64,000 bases of DNA from Sideroxyarcus emersonii (GCF_021654335.1 NZ_AP023423.1:1797001-1861000); one strand, 5' to 3'; shown: positions 17,538-27,179, counted from the stretch's first letter. Made by a program: numbers and translations. The notes: generated from the sequence alone by a model not told the origin.

Positions 17538-18548
17538 ATGGCCAGCCTGCCTGAATTAAGGGAGCTGGAAAGCATCCTCGAGCTCGGGCGAGGCCGGCTG
17601 GAGTCGCGCATCGCCTGCGAGGTGAGCGCGGGAGACCGGCGCTTCCCGGTATACCAGATCACCCTGGGCAACCCGGATCCCAGGCAGCCCTCCATCGGAT
17701 ATTTTGGCGGCGTCCATGGTCTGGAACGCATCGGCACGCAAGTGCTGCTGTACTTCCTGCGCAGCCTGCTCGCACGCCTGGAATGGGACAAGAGCCTGCA
17801 TCACCTGTTGCAGGATGTGCGGCTGGTGTTCATGCCATTGGTCAATCCCGGCGGCATGTGGCAATCGACTCGCAGCAATCCGCGCGGAGTCGACCTGATG
17901 CGCAACGCGCCAATAGAAGCGGCCGGCGGCGTCCCCTTCCTGCTGGGAGGACAACGGATCAGCCGCCATCTGCCCTGGTACCGCGGCAGTGCCGGCGCCG
18001 AAATGGAAGCGGAAAATCTTGCGCTGTGCCGGACGGTCACCGAGGAGTTGCTCACGCACCCGTTCAGCATCGCGGTGGATTGCCACTCCGGATTCGGCGC
18101 GCGCGACCGCGTCTGGTTCCCGCATGCGCATAGCGTGCACCCGATCGACCATCTGGCCGATATCCTCAGGCTGGAAGAGCTGTTCCAGCAAACCCATCCC
18201 AACAACAGGTATCTGTTTGAACCGCAAAGCCTGCAATACCGCACGCATGGCGACGTGTGGGATTACCTGTATCTGCAATCGCAACGCGACAAGGACAAGA
18301 CCTTCCTGCCCCTGACGCTGGAGATGGGCTCCTGGCTATGGGTGAAGAAGAATCCGCTGCAGCTGTTTTCCCGTCACGGCATCTTCAATCCGTCGGTCGA
18401 GCACCGCTTGCACCGGGTCTTGCGCAGGCATGCCGTCTGGCTGGACTTCCTGATGCGTGCCGCCGGCGGCCACGACAACTGGCTCGTTCAGGGCCCCACC
18501 CGGCTGCGCATGCAGGAGCGCGCAGTGGCGCGCTGGTACCGGCGATGA
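17538..18548 (+). CDS. M14-family zinc carboxypeptidase-like protein
   Basis: Predicted zinc peptidase or amidase of the M14/succinylglutamate-desuccinylase fold, 336 aa. Zinc ligands are visible as H60 and E63 (GGVHGLE) and a later His in VDCHSGFG; the catalytic Glu fits LTLEMGSW. There is no signal peptide from this start, so it probably acts in the cytoplasm. The start is uncertain: ATG 17538 begins the conserved-looking part, whereas ATG 17454 would add 28 basic residues. The stop overlaps the next ATG by 4 bases, so it is coupled to an alpha/beta hydrolase. The substrate is unknown. Confidence 0.8.
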   Translation: MASLPELRELESILELGRGRLESRIACEVSAGDRRFPVYQITLGNPDPRQPSIGYFGGVHGLERIGTQVLLYFLRSLLARLEWDKSLHHLLQDVRLVFMPLVNPGGMWQSTRSNPRGVDLMRNAPIEAAGGVPFLLGGQRISRHLPWYRGSAGAEMEAENLALCRTVTEELLTHPFSIAVDCHSGFGARDRVWFPHAHSVHPIDHLADILRLEELFQQTHPNNRYLFEPQSLQYRTHGDVWDYLYLQSQRDKDKTFLPLTLEMGSWLWVKKNPLQLFSRHGIFNPSVEHRLHRVLRRHAVWLDFLMRAAGGHDNWLVQGPTRLRMQERAVARWYRR

Positions 18549-19354
18549 GCACTTGGGTCCTGCTGCGCGGCCTGATGCGCGAATCGCGCCACTGGGGCGA
18601 GTTCCCCCGGCAGCTGCATAGTGCCATGGGCATGCAGGCTGTGGTGACTCTGGACTTTCCGGGCAACGGCAGCCTGCATATGCAGACGAGTGCCCGCAGT
18701 GTGGCCGGGATGGCCGAGCATTGCCGCACACAGCTCAGGCAGCTCGGCTATCACCCTCCCTACCGCGTGCTCGCCTTGTCACTGGGTGCGATGGCTGCAG
18801 TGGAATGGAGCCGATGCCATCCCGCCGAGATCGACAGGCTGGTGCTGATCAACACCAGCCTGGCTCCATACAGCCCGTTCTATCATCGATTGCGGCCCGC
18901 CAATTATCCTGCGTTGCTCCATTTCCTGATCCATGGTTCGCCCGTCTGGCGCGAAAGACTGATACTGCAGCTCACCAGTAGACTGGAACGTTCTGCGCAT
19001 CAACAGGATGAGCTGTTGCGGCAATGGGTAAGCTACGCGCAAGAATTTCCGGTCTCACGCGGCAATGTATTGCGCCAGCTGCGTGCGGCCATTTCCTACC
19101 AGGCCTCGCTCACCCCGCCCCAGGTTCCGCTATTGCTGCTGGCCTCTCAGCGTGACCGCCTGGTCGATGTGCGATGTTCGTCTGCATTGGCGCAGCATTG
19201 GGGCTGTCCGCTCCGATTGCACACAGAGGCAGGACACGACCTGCCTCTGGACGATGGCACATGGGTCGTGCGACAAATCACCGAGTGGATCGCTCGCGAT
19301 GCAGGAGACGCAAACGAGGGAAAATCACTGGGTGATGCATCCGCACCTCGGTGA
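18545..19354 (+). CDS. alpha/beta-hydrolase
   Basis: A 269-aa alpha/beta hydrolase fold protein. The oxyanion region is LRGLMRESRHW, the nucleophile elbow is LSLGAMAA (Ser), the acid is in SQRDRLVD, and the catalytic His in EAGHDLPLDD. It could be an esterase, lipase or acyl hydrolase; nothing in the sequence fixes the substrate. It starts inside the stop codon of the M14 gene (ATGA), so the two products are made together and may act on the same conjugate in sequence, which is inference. Confidence 0.82.
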   Translation: MSTWVLLRGLMRESRHWGEFPRQLHSAMGMQAVVTLDFPGNGSLHMQTSARSVAGMAEHCRTQLRQLGYHPPYRVLALSLGAMAAVEWSRCHPAEIDRLVLINTSLAPYSPFYHRLRPANYPALLHFLIHGSPVWRERLILQLTSRLERSAHQQDELLRQWVSYAQEFPVSRGNVLRQLRAAISYQASLTPPQVPLLLLASQRDRLVDVRCSSALAQHWGCPLRLHTEAGHDLPLDDGTWVVRQITEWIARDAGDANEGKSLGDASAPR

Positions 19355-19604
19355 TGCGCAATCCACTTGTTGCGGATATCCGCCGCGCAGGACTGCCCGG
19401 TCGACCAGCCCTGCTCATCGCCGGACCACAGCCCGGTTTAACCTGCGGGCCATTGTCAAAATTCCGTTAGCCGCATCGATTGCGTATTTGTAAAAAATAC
19501 TTCACATACATTTATGTCAACTTAATTTGCTTCCATGCGTTGATGGTGCTGAGAGCATTCAATCTCAATTTCAACTTCACAAAATATTCACCAAGGAAAT
19601 AGCC

Positions 19605-20114
19605 ATGAAAAAAATTGCCGTCGTTCTGGCTGCATTGTTGATCGCAGCCTGCTCTTCCACCCAGAAAGCCGACACCACGCAGGCCGCTCAAACCAGCAAC
19701 AAGGCAGATAACACCAAGACAGTATCCCTGTCCGCTGCTGAAGTGGCTGCAAACAAGCTGGCCGCCGAGCAACAGGCACTGCAACAGGACAGCGTCTATT
19801 TCGACTTCGACAAATATGCCGTAAAGCCCGATTATCAGAACGCGATTCAGAAACAGGCCGACTTCATCAAGGAACATAAGAACGATGTCGTCACGCTGGA
19901 AGGAAATGCCGATGAACGCGGCAGCGAGAAATACAACCTGGCCCTGGGCAGCAAGCGTGCCAATGCGGTCAAACACCGCCTGCTGTCGTTGGGTGTTCCT
20001 GCAGGCCAGATCAGAATGGTGAGCTACGGCAAAACCAAACCGCGCCTGCAGTGCCACGAAGAAAAGTGCTGGAAAGAAAACCGCAGGGTCGATTTTGCAC
20101 ACAAGCTGAACTGA
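19605..20114 (+). CDS. OmpA-family lipoprotein, Pal-like
   Basis: Outer-membrane lipoprotein that binds peptidoglycan, 169 aa. The signal peptide ends in a lipobox (LLIAAC) at residue 16. The C-terminal OmpA domain (residues 60-169) has VYFDFDKYAVKPD and the peptidoglycan-binding block GNADERGSEKYNLALGSKRA, with the Pal-type end C-x-E-x-C-W-x-x-NRRVDF. It resembles Pal in length and sequence, but no tolQRAB genes are next to it, so it may be a second Pal or an independent OmpA-like anchor. The 250-base AT-rich upstream region likely contains its promoter. Confidence 0.85.
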   Translation: MKKIAVVLAALLIAACSSTQKADTTQAAQTSNKADNTKTVSLSAAEVAANKLAAEQQALQQDSVYFDFDKYAVKPDYQNAIQKQADFIKEHKNDVVTLEGNADERGSEKYNLALGSKRANAVKHRLLSLGVPAGQIRMVSYGKTKPRLQCHEEKCWKENRRVDFAHKLN

Positions 20115-20126
20115 TTCAAATTGTGC

Positions 20127-20160
20127 ATTCTGCCGACATCGTCGATAAGGTCGGCAGAAT
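20127..20160. terminator. 11-bp perfect inverted repeat after the Pal-like gene
   Basis: Arms ATTCTGCCGAC (20127-20137) and GTCGGCAGAAT (20150-20160) with a 12-base loop, starting 12 bases after the stop. There is no U-run, so it is a terminator-like or mRNA-stabilising hairpin rather than a classical intrinsic terminator. Its right arm covers an ATG at 20159. Confidence 0.55.
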
Positions 20161-20257
20161 GACGCAGTTACCGACAATGACCAAGACACGCCGCTCGCCA
20201 TCAGCGCCGAGCGCCGCTTCGACGAACTGCCGCCTGCCCCCATCCTTGAAAAGATCG

Positions 20258-21397
20258 ATGACGACTGGGATCGATAATCCGCACACTCCTGGCGGAATCA
20301 GGATTTGCACGAAGGGTGCTGGGGATACCGCCACGGTGCGCAGATGCTTCATCGACCGCGCGCAGAAGCTCGGCCTCGATGCCTGCCTGGAAACGATTGA
20401 AGCACCGGATGGGTCATGCATCACTTTCCGGCTGGCACCGAAACTGCTGCATGCCTGGATGCCTGGGTACGATACATTGGAGCTATGCACCCAACTCCGC
20501 CTCGACTCCCATAGCAGCAATACCGGTCTGGAAAAGGAAATACTGCTGGCCATGCTTGCCGGGCCGGTCGTGTTCGAATACCCGAATTATCCTGAACTTG
20601 CGGCTTCCGTGCGCATCCGCCAGAACATCGTCAATGCCTCGCGCCGTACCGCACTGTCGTTCCACACCAGCAAGATCGAAAGACCGGTGGATTACTGGAC
20701 TTACAGCGAGGAGACCGGCTTCACTGTATTGCCGGGCAAGCCGCTGATCGAGGCTTTGCGCAAGGCAACTCAACCGGAGGTGTCTGGCGAGCTGTACGCC
20801 TTTTCATGTTACCGCGCGACCGAATATGTGATCCTGCTGGGCCTTGCGCAGGAACTGGCCCACAGCAACCCGCTGCTGCTTGATCGGCTGCAACGCCAAT
20901 GGGAATCGCGCGCCATCATGTCGCGCCAGTTCCACGATGTCTTCACGCGCGAGGTCGGCTCCATGAGCGAGCCGCTGCCGGAGAAATATTACGTGCCGGG
21001 AGACCGCCTGTGGTTCCGCAATCCGGACCAACGCTCCGCCGATGTCATCGGATACGAAGGTTCCTGGGTGATCTATCTCGGCGCCGGCCTGTTCACCAAT
21101 TTCTGGAACCCGGCCAGTCCCTATTCCATCGATTCGAAATGCATCGAGATCTACCATTGGCGCGACGGGGTGTATCTCGATGGCGATGGCAATATGCAGA
21201 TGGATGAATCCATGGTCGCGGAGCACGTTCGCGCGACGATGCAGGATCCGGACAAAATGGAGGATATCGTTGGCCGGATGATGAAGCTGCGAGACCCGCC
21301 GGATGTCTACGCGGATGGGGGCTGCATCGATGCATCACGCGAATACCCGCGTTGGGTGTGCCCGGATAGCGCGGACCTTGTATTACCTCCAGAATAG
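20258..21397 (+). CDS. protein-glutamine gamma-glutamyltransferase (Tgl)-like protein
   Basis: About 379 aa. The middle aligns by eye with Bacillus subtilis Tgl, the spore-coat transglutaminase: FEYPNYPELAASVRIRQNIV against FDYHSIAELMFELKLRMNIV, LYAFSCYRA against FYAFECATA (catalytic Cys116 equals C184 here), and GDRLWFRNPD followed by VIYLG against GDCLYFKNPE and VILLG. The Tgl residues Glu115 and Glu187 align with Ser183 and Ser269, so the acidic partners are missing at those positions; a Glu lies two residues before Ser269. It may be an inactive or changed enzyme. The start is unsure: ATG 20258, GTG 20336 and ATG 20159/20177 are possible, and coding character is poor before 20336. Confidence 0.7.
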   Translation: MTTGIDNPHTPGGIRICTKGAGDTATVRRCFIDRAQKLGLDACLETIEAPDGSCITFRLAPKLLHAWMPGYDTLELCTQLRLDSHSSNTGLEKEILLAMLAGPVVFEYPNYPELAASVRIRQNIVNASRRTALSFHTSKIERPVDYWTYSEETGFTVLPGKPLIEALRKATQPEVSGELYAFSCYRATEYVILLGLAQELAHSNPLLLDRLQRQWESRAIMSRQFHDVFTREVGSMSEPLPEKYYVPGDRLWFRNPDQRSADVIGYEGSWVIYLGAGLFTNFWNPASPYSIDSKCIEIYHWRDGVYLDGDGNMQMDESMVAEHVRATMQDPDKMEDIVGRMMKLRDPPDVYADGGCIDASREYPRWVCPDSADLVLPPE

Positions 21398-21496
21398 TTC
21401 AGAATCCGCATTACTACAAAGCAAGGCATTGCCTCAGTTGCCTGCGCAAGTATGGACCGCAACCTGGGTTGGAAAATTTCAAAGTGGAGATAGAAC

Positions 21497-22312
21497 ATGG
21501 ATAAGAAAATGTTGTTCGTGATCGCTACGCTGGTGCTGCTGGGTGGGGCTTACGCATCGTATCTGTTCTGGCAATACAACCATCCGAAGCCGGAAATCGG
21601 CCAGGCAACCAAGGCTCCACCGCCCCCTCCTGCCGCCCCCCCGCCTGTAGTGGCGAGCCAGGCGAACGAGACCCTACCGCCGCCGGCCCCTCCTCCCCTG
21701 CCGTTGCTGGCCAAAAGCGACAGCTTTGTGCTCGATGCCCTGGCCTATCTGGTGGACAACAAGAACCTGATGAAGCTGTTCCATACCGAGCAGGTCATAC
21801 ACAACATGGTGGCGACCATAGACAGCCTGCCGCAGCAGCGTGTTCCCGCGAACATCATGCCATTCGACCAGGTGGCCGGACATTTCGCCACCGCCGGCGC
21901 CGAAGACAGCCTGACCATCAGCCCCAGGAATGCGGCACGCTACATTCCCTACGTAAAAATAGCCGAAGCCGTCGATAGCAGGAAACTGGTCGAACTCTAC
22001 GTCCGCCTCTATCCACTGTTCCAGCAGGCATACGAAGATCTCGGCTACCCGGGCCAGAACTTCAACGACCAATTGACCGAGACGCTGGACGATCTGCTGG
22101 ATACCCCGAATGTGAAGGAGCCGGTCAAACTGGTTCAACCCAAATATTTTTACCAGTATGCCGATCCCGATATCGAAGCCCTCTCCATCGGGCAGAAGAT
22201 CATGATCCGCCTGGGCAGCAAGAATGCGAAACTGGTCAAAAACAAACTGCTCGAAATAAAACAGGAGATCGCACTGCACGAGCAAGACCTGAAAGCCGGA
22301 AAGGCCCCCTGA
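21497..22312 (+). CDS. DUF3014-family membrane-anchored protein
   Basis: A 271-aa protein with an N-terminal transmembrane anchor (MLFVIATLVLLGGAYASYLFW), then a Pro-rich linker (runs of PPPPP at residues 40-72), then a globular domain of about 200 residues (SFVLDALAYLVDNKNLMKLFHTEQVIHNMVATIDSLPQ...) typical of DUF3014, a family of unknown function in proteobacteria. The architecture suggests the Pro-rich linker holds a periplasmic domain away from the inner membrane. It lies 99 bases after the Tgl-like gene and converges on comEA. Confidence 0.85.
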   Translation: MDKKMLFVIATLVLLGGAYASYLFWQYNHPKPEIGQATKAPPPPPAAPPPVVASQANETLPPPAPPPLPLLAKSDSFVLDALAYLVDNKNLMKLFHTEQVIHNMVATIDSLPQQRVPANIMPFDQVAGHFATAGAEDSLTISPRNAARYIPYVKIAEAVDSRKLVELYVRLYPLFQQAYEDLGYPGQNFNDQLTETLDDLLDTPNVKEPVKLVQPKYFYQYADPDIEALSIGQKIMIRLGSKNAKLVKNKLLEIKQEIALHEQDLKAGKAP

Positions 22313-22430
22313 GCGAGACGCCGGCAATCGCTCAATGCTGCAGCAACCGCACCCCATGGAATTCAAGAGGCCGGTCGGTCTTCGCCCAAGCCGTACCGCG
22401 CGAATGCGCGTTCCATATCCTCAAGAAGCA

Positions 22431-22465
22431 ACAAGCCCGTCCGGCTCCACGCTGGACGGGCTTGT
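22431..22465 (-). terminator. intrinsic-like terminator for comEA
   Basis: A perfect 12-bp stem (22431-22442 with 22454-22465, core AAGCCCGTCC/GGACGGGCTT) with an 11-base loop. Read on the minus strand it is followed by a T-rich stretch, so it most likely ends the comEA transcript and the superoperon; it may also stop readthrough from the convergent DUF3014 gene. Confidence 0.65.
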
Positions 22466-22492
22466 CTGGACTGCAGCAGCAGGCAGCTCTGC

Positions 22493-22933
22493 CTATTTCT
22501 TGTCGCCTGACTTGCCTTCCTGATCGGCCTTCTGCCTGGCTTTCTTTTCAGCCTTCTTCGCTTCCCTGGCTGCCTTCTTTTCCGCTTTCTTGCTGGCCTT
22601 TGTTTCGTCTTTCGCGGCGGCAGGCTTGGTTTCCTTCTCGGCTTTCTTGTCGGCTTTTTCTTCCTTGTTCGCGCTGCTTGCACCGCTTACGGAAAGCTCG
22701 GAACGCATCTTCGCGACCGTCTTGTCGCCGAAACCCTTGACGTTCTTCAGGTCGTCCACGCTCTTGAACGGGCCGTTCTTGGTGCGATAGTCGATGATCG
22801 CTTGCGCCTTGGCCGGGCCGATGCCTTTGACCGCATCCAGTTCCTCCTTGCTTGCGGTGTTCAGGTTGACTGCAGCGAACGCCATGCTGGTGAATGCAAA
22901 AAACAAGGCCAGTACCGACAATATCTTCTTCAT
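22493..22933 (-). CDS. comEA: ComEA-family helix-hairpin-helix DNA-binding protein
   Basis: Periplasmic DNA-binding protein of 146 aa. A signal peptide ([13 protein letters not shown]) is followed by the ComEA-type double HhH domain ([27 protein letters not shown] ... [16 protein letters not shown]) at residues 23-80. ComEA proteins bind incoming DNA during natural transformation in partnership with a type IV pilus. This one carries an extra C-terminal tail of about 60 residues made almost wholly of Lys, Ala and Glu, which may add non-specific DNA affinity. It is the last gene of the minus-strand run, 60 bases after hldD. Confidence 0.88.
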   Translation of the reverse strand: MKKILSVLALFFAFTSMAFAAVNLNTASKEELDAVKGIGPAKAQAIIDYRTKNGPFKSVDDLKNVKGFGDKTVAKMRSELSVSGASSANKEEKADKKAEKETKPAAAKDETKASKKAEKKAAREAKKAEKKARQKADQEGKSGDKK

Positions 22934-22993
22934 GCTTTTCTCCTTTTCACGATAAATGAAACATGCTGCCCATCAGGAACACAGCAACCCGCA

Positions 22994-23992
22994 TCATGCA
23001 GAGCGCTGCAACAATTGATGCACATAGCGCCCCGTTCCCTGCTCCACGTTCAGGAACGGCTGCTCATAGCCGATCTCGCGCAATGCGGAGATATCGGCCT
23101 GGGTGTAGCTCTGATACTTTCCTTTCAGCTGCTCAGGGAACGGGATGTAACGAATGAGCTGCTGCTGGTGCATCTGCTCCAGCGTCAGCACAGCATCACC
23201 ATTCGCCGCACGCAAAGTGTTGATCGTCGCCACGGCAACATCGTTGAAGCTCTGCGCCTTGCCGGTACCCAGGTTGAAGATGCCGGATTTGCCCGGGTGA
23301 TCCAGGAAATGCATATTGACCTTGACCACATCCTCCACCGAGACGAAATCGCGTAACTGGCCGCCGTTGGCATAGCCATCGCAACCCTCGAACAGTTTCA
23401 CGAAACCGTCTGCGCGATACTGGTTGAAGAAATGATAAGCCACCGAGGCCATGCGCCCCTTGTGCTGTTCGCGCTGGCCATAGACGTTGAAGTAGCGAAA
23501 ACCGGCGATCTGCGAGGTCCGGTTGGCCCAACGGCGGCGCACCACCTGGTCGAACAGGAATTTAGAGTAGGCATAGACGTTGAGCGGAGACTCGAACTCC
23601 CGGCTCTCCTTGAACACACCGCCGCCGCCGTACACCGATGCGGAAGAAGCGTACAGGAAAGGCACCTCCTCGCTCTGGCAATGGTTCAGTATCTCCAGCG
23701 AATAGCGATAGTTGTTCTCCATCATGTAGCGGCCGTCGGTCTCCATGGTGTCGGAACACGCACCTTCGTGCAGCACCGCAGCAAGGATGCCATCGAAGGT
23801 CCCTTCCTGCAGCATCCCGACGAAATCTTCCTTGTCGATATAATCAGCGATCTCGCAATCGGTCAGGTTCCTGAACTTGTCGGCGTTTCGCAAATTGTCG
23901 ACTGCAATGATATTGGTATCGCCGCGCTCATTAAGCGCCTTGACGATATTCGACCCGATAAATCCGGCGGCGCCGGTGACTACGTAGTACAT
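22994..23992 (-). CDS. hldD: ADP-L-glycero-D-manno-heptose-6-epimerase
   Basis: Converts ADP-D-glycero-manno-heptose to the L-glycero form, the last step in making the inner-core LPS heptose donor. This 332-aa short-chain dehydrogenase-type epimerase has the NAD(P)-binding [11 protein letters not shown] at the N-terminus, ASSASVYG for the catalytic Ser, and YAYSKFLFD for the catalytic Tyr-Lys pair, plus [15 protein letters not shown]. It follows hldE kinase by 72 bases, so the two heptose steps are made together. Confidence 0.95.
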   Translation of the reverse strand: MYYVVTGAAGFIGSNIVKALNERGDTNIIAVDNLRNADKFRNLTDCEIADYIDKEDFVGMLQEGTFDGILAAVLHEGACSDTMETDGRYMMENNYRYSLEILNHCQSEEVPFLYASSASVYGGGGVFKESREFESPLNVYAYSKFLFDQVVRRRWANRTSQIAGFRYFNVYGQREQHKGRMASVAYHFFNQYRADGFVKLFEGCDGYANGGQLRDFVSVEDVVKVNMHFLDHPGKSGIFNLGTGKAQSFNDVAVATINTLRAANGDAVLTLEQMHQQQLIRYIPFPEQLKGKYQSYTQADISALREIGYEQPFLNVEQGTGRYVHQLLQRSA

Positions 23993-24064
23993 ATTCGACT
24001 CCTTGATTGGATGGATCCGGGGAAGGGGAAAACCAGCGCCCTGCCCCGTTCTCTTCTTGCTTGC

Positions 24065-25003
24065 CTATTCCCCAATGTCCTTAACGATCTCATCGCGCGA
24101 AACGACCGCCGTGCCCAGCTTGCCCACGACGATGCCCGCCGCCCGGTTGGCGATACGTACAGCCTCGACCATATCCGCACCGCTCGCCAGCATGACCGCC
24201 AGCGTCGCGATGACGGTGTCGCCGGCACCACTCACGTCGAACACCTCGCGGGCACGGGTCGGTTCGTGCAGCACATCCTGCTTGCGGAACAGCGACATCC
24301 CCTCCTCGCTGCGCGTGACCAGCAATGCGTCGAGGTTCAGCTCCATCCGCAACTTCTGTGCCTTGGCACTCAGCTCCGCCTCGTCCTTCCAGCCGCCCGC
24401 CACATCGCGGAATTCGCTCCGGTTAGGCGTGAGCAGGGTCGCGCCCTGATAGCGCGCATAGTCGTCCCCCTTGGGATCGACCAGTACCGGCTTGCCTGCC
24501 GCGCGTGCCGATTTGATCATCTCGGCGATATGCGCCAGCCCGCCCTTGCCGTAGTCCGATAGCACCACCACATCGGCCTGCGGCAGCTTGGCATGAAAGT
24601 CGGCCAGCTTGGCATTCAACACCTCGTGGCTGGGCGGCGTCTCGAAATCGATGCGCAGCAATTGCTGGTGACGGGCGATGGCGCGCAGCTTGACGATGGT
24701 TGAAATGGTTGCATCGCGGTGCAGCAGCGCTTCCACCCCGCCTTGCTCCGTCAGCAATCGTTGCAGGCAATCTCCCGCCTCATCCGCGCCGACCACCGAC
24801 AACAAGGTGCAGTGCGCTCCGAGCGAGGCGATGTTGCGCGCCACGTTGGCGGCGCCGCCGGGGCGCTCGTCCACTTTGCTGACTTTCAGCACCGGCACCG
24901 GCGCTTCCGGCGAGATGCGTGTCACGTCACCGAACCAGTAGCGATCGAGCATCACGTCGCCAACCACCAGAACTCTCGCCTTATCGAACGATGGCAGCTT
25001 CAT
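24065..25003 (-). CDS. rfaE1: D-glycero-beta-D-manno-heptose-7-phosphate kinase
   Basis: PfkB/ribokinase-family kinase that makes heptose-1,7-bisphosphate for LPS core synthesis, 312 aa. Motifs are [30 protein letters not shown], the sugar/ATP site [10 protein letters not shown] and the anion-hole [11 protein letters not shown] with the catalytic Asp. The adenylyltransferase half found in the bifunctional E. coli HldE is absent, so a separate HldC/RfaE2 is expected elsewhere. Its start overlaps the pyrF stop by 4 bases. Confidence 0.94.
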   Translation of the reverse strand: MKLPSFDKARVLVVGDVMLDRYWFGDVTRISPEAPVPVLKVSKVDERPGGAANVARNIASLGAHCTLLSVVGADEAGDCLQRLLTEQGGVEALLHRDATISTIVKLRAIARHQQLLRIDFETPPSHEVLNAKLADFHAKLPQADVVVLSDYGKGGLAHIAEMIKSARAAGKPVLVDPKGDDYARYQGATLLTPNRSEFRDVAGGWKDEAELSAKAQKLRMELNLDALLVTRSEEGMSLFRKQDVLHEPTRAREVFDVSGAGDTVIATLAVMLASGADMVEAVRIANRAAGIVVGKLGTAVVSRDEIVKDIGE

Positions 25004-25701
25004 GCCATGTCTCCTATCTCACTCAAAATATCCTGCAATGCCCGTAACGGATCGGGAGCCTGGGTGATCGGACGTCCGATCACCAGGTAACTGGAGCCAG
25101 CCTCCAGCGCAGCACGCGGGGTCATGATGCGCGACTGGTCGTTTGCCGCGGCATTCGCCGGGCGTATGCCGGGCGTGACCAGGCAGAAAGCCTTGCCGCA
25201 TTGCTTGCGCAATACAGGCGCTTCCTGCGCCGAACACACTACGCCATCCAGGCCGCTGTCATGCGCCAACCCTGCCAGCAGCGGCACCATCTGGGCCGGG
25301 CTGGCATTGATGCCGATGCCATGCAGATCCTCCTGCGCCATGCTGGTAAGCACGGTCACGGCAATTAACCTGGGCCGATGCACGGCATTCGCCAATGCTT
25401 CGCGCGCCGCATCCATCATGCGCTTTCCGCCCAATGCGTGCACATTCACCATCCACACCCCCATGGCCGCGGCGGCCTTGCATGCCTGGGCCGTGGTGTT
25501 GGGGATGTCATGGAATTTGAGATCAAGGAACACTTCGAACCCGCGTTGCTGCAACTGCTCGACCAATTGCGGACCGGCCGCAGTGAACAGTTCCTTGCCC
25601 ACTTTCACACGGCATAGCGACGGCTCCAGACGCTGCGCCAATGCCAGCGCGGTCTGGGCTTGGGGGAAATCCAGGGCAACGATAACTTTGGGATCGCTCA
25701 T
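25000..25701 (-). CDS. pyrF: orotidine-5'-phosphate decarboxylase
   Basis: Decarboxylates OMP to UMP, the last step of pyrimidine synthesis; 233 aa. The catalytic Lys-Asp array is visible in VALDFP at the N-terminus and [12 protein letters not shown], with the phosphate-binding TPGIRP and [12 protein letters not shown] at the end. ATG 25701 is chosen because the gene then overlaps the lapB stop by 4 bases and begins at the conserved VIVALDF. The placement between lapB and the heptose kinase fits the betaproteobacterial superoperon. Confidence 0.95.
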   Translation of the reverse strand: MSDPKVIVALDFPQAQTALALAQRLEPSLCRVKVGKELFTAAGPQLVEQLQQRGFEVFLDLKFHDIPNTTAQACKAAAAMGVWMVNVHALGGKRMMDAAREALANAVHRPRLIAVTVLTSMAQEDLHGIGINASPAQMVPLLAGLAHDSGLDGVVCSAQEAPVLRKQCGKAFCLVTPGIRPANAAANDQSRIMTPRAALEAGSSYLVIGRPITQAPDPLRALQDILSEIGDMA

Positions 25702-26873
25702 ATCGCAACTCCGTTCTCTTCGCTGCGTCTGGGGGAATAACTTTCCCAGCTGTGGCATGCCGGGCAATGCCAATAGAACTGGCGCGCCTTGAATCCGCAA
25801 TGTTTGCAGCGGTACATCGCCAGTCCGCGCGTACGCTGATAGATCAGGTCTTTCACCAGTTCGAGGTCGGCACGGCGCTCCCCGGCAATATCCAGCAGCC
25901 GCGCTTCCAGCAGCTTGTCCAAGCCCAGCAGGGTCGGATTCCGTTTCAGTTCGTTGCGCACCATCAGGTAAGCCGCTTCCGCCCCGTCGCGCTGGACGAG
26001 GACGGCAAACAGCACATTCATCAGGTCCAGCGAAGGATATTTCTGCAGATACCCCTGCAACAGTGCCACGCCGGCAGCTTCATCGCCGTTCTGGCGGTAC
26101 GCCTGGAGCAGGCGTTCGGCCACCAGCGGCAGGTATTGCGCATCCTGCTGCTCCACCCGTTTCCATATATCGATGGCCTGGGAGGTTCTGCCCGCGGCCA
26201 ATTCGATATCCCCCAGCATGATGCTGGCGCGAACGCTCTGCGGATTGACGCCAAGCGCCTGTTCCAGATGCACCACGGCGGCATCTGTCTGCTTGGCAGC
26301 AAGCTCGCTTGCCGCCAGTTCGCAATAATAGAAAGCCGCTTCCTTGCTGTGCTGCTCTCCGGTCAGTGCAGTCAGTCGCTGACTGATGTCGATGGATTTG
26401 AGCCAGTCTTTTTCTTTCTGGTAGATCTCCAGCAGGAAATCGAGCGCTTCCTTTTCATAAGGTGTGCCGTGCAACCCCTGGAACGCAGCTTCGGCCCGAT
26501 CCAGGATGCCCGCCTTCAGGTAATCCTGCGCCAGTTCGAACAACGCCTGCTGCTTCCGGTCCTCCTCCAGGTCGGCGCGCTCGACCAGGTTGAGGTGCAT
26601 GCGAATGGCGCGATCCACTTCGCCGCGGCGACGGAACAGGCTGCCCAGTGCGAAGTGCAATTCGACCGTCTGCGGATCGACCTTGACCACTTCGATGAAA
26701 GCCTCGATGGCCTGGTCCTGCTGTTCGTTCAGCAGGAAATTGAGTCCCTGGAAATACGAACGCGGCAAGGCGCTGGACTCGGTGATCAATTCCTTGATGT
26801 CGATGCGTGCCGCCAGCCAGCCCATGCCGAAAAAGAGCGGGAATACCAGCAACATCCACGGTTCAAAATCCAT
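25698..26873 (-). CDS. lapB: lipopolysaccharide assembly protein B
   Basis: Inner-membrane TPR protein that controls LpxC turnover through FtsH, balancing LPS and phospholipid synthesis; 391 aa. An N-terminal transmembrane helix ([18 protein letters not shown]) is followed by a series of TPR repeats through residue 340 and a C-terminal rubredoxin-like metal knot (CKHCG...CPAC). Length and architecture match E. coli LapB (YciM). It follows lapA by 12 bases. Confidence 0.94.
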   Translation of the reverse strand: MDFEPWMLLVFPLFFGMGWLAARIDIKELITESSALPRSYFQGLNFLLNEQQDQAIEAFIEVVKVDPQTVELHFALGSLFRRRGEVDRAIRMHLNLVERADLEEDRKQQALFELAQDYLKAGILDRAEAAFQGLHGTPYEKEALDFLLEIYQKEKDWLKSIDISQRLTALTGEQHSKEAAFYYCELAASELAAKQTDAAVVHLEQALGVNPQSVRASIMLGDIELAAGRTSQAIDIWKRVEQQDAQYLPLVAERLLQAYRQNGDEAAGVALLQGYLQKYPSLDLMNVLFAVLVQRDGAEAAYLMVRNELKRNPTLLGLDKLLEARLLDIAGERRADLELVKDLIYQRTRGLAMYRCKHCGFKARQFYWHCPACHSWESYSPRRSEENGVAI

Positions 26874-26885
26874 TAGTGCAATATC

Positions 26886-27179
26886 TCAGAGAGGTTGAAT
26901 AGGCGAGCGTTGCGCGTCGATTTCCGACAGTTTGTTCTTCAGTTTCAACTCGCGCCTGACGGCCGAGAGTTCGCCGCGCTGACGGAACAGTGTTGCCAGC
27001 ATGGCCAACAGGCCGACTGCCACGCCGAGCGCAAAGAAACACAGCAGCACTACCACCAGCGAAGTCTGCCATTCATAACCGAAGAAATAACGCAGCACGA
27101 CGGGTTGGTCGTTCTTGACCGCAAATCCCAGCAACAACAGGAACAGCATGACACGCAGCAACCAGACCAGGTATCGCAT
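26886..27179 (-). CDS. lapA: lipopolysaccharide assembly protein A
   Basis: A 97-aa inner-membrane protein with two transmembrane helices (LVWLLRVMLFLLLLGFAV and SLVVVLLCFFALGVAVGLLAML) and a short C-terminal coiled-coil segment (RRELKLKNKLSEI). This is the LapA/YciS pattern; it works with LapB in LPS control. It lies 106 bases after ihfB and just before lapB. Confidence 0.9.
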   Translation of the reverse strand: MRYLVWLLRVMLFLLLLGFAVKNDQPVVLRYFFGYEWQTSLVVVLLCFFALGVAVGLLAMLATLFRQRGELSAVRRELKLKNKLSEIDAQRSPIQPL

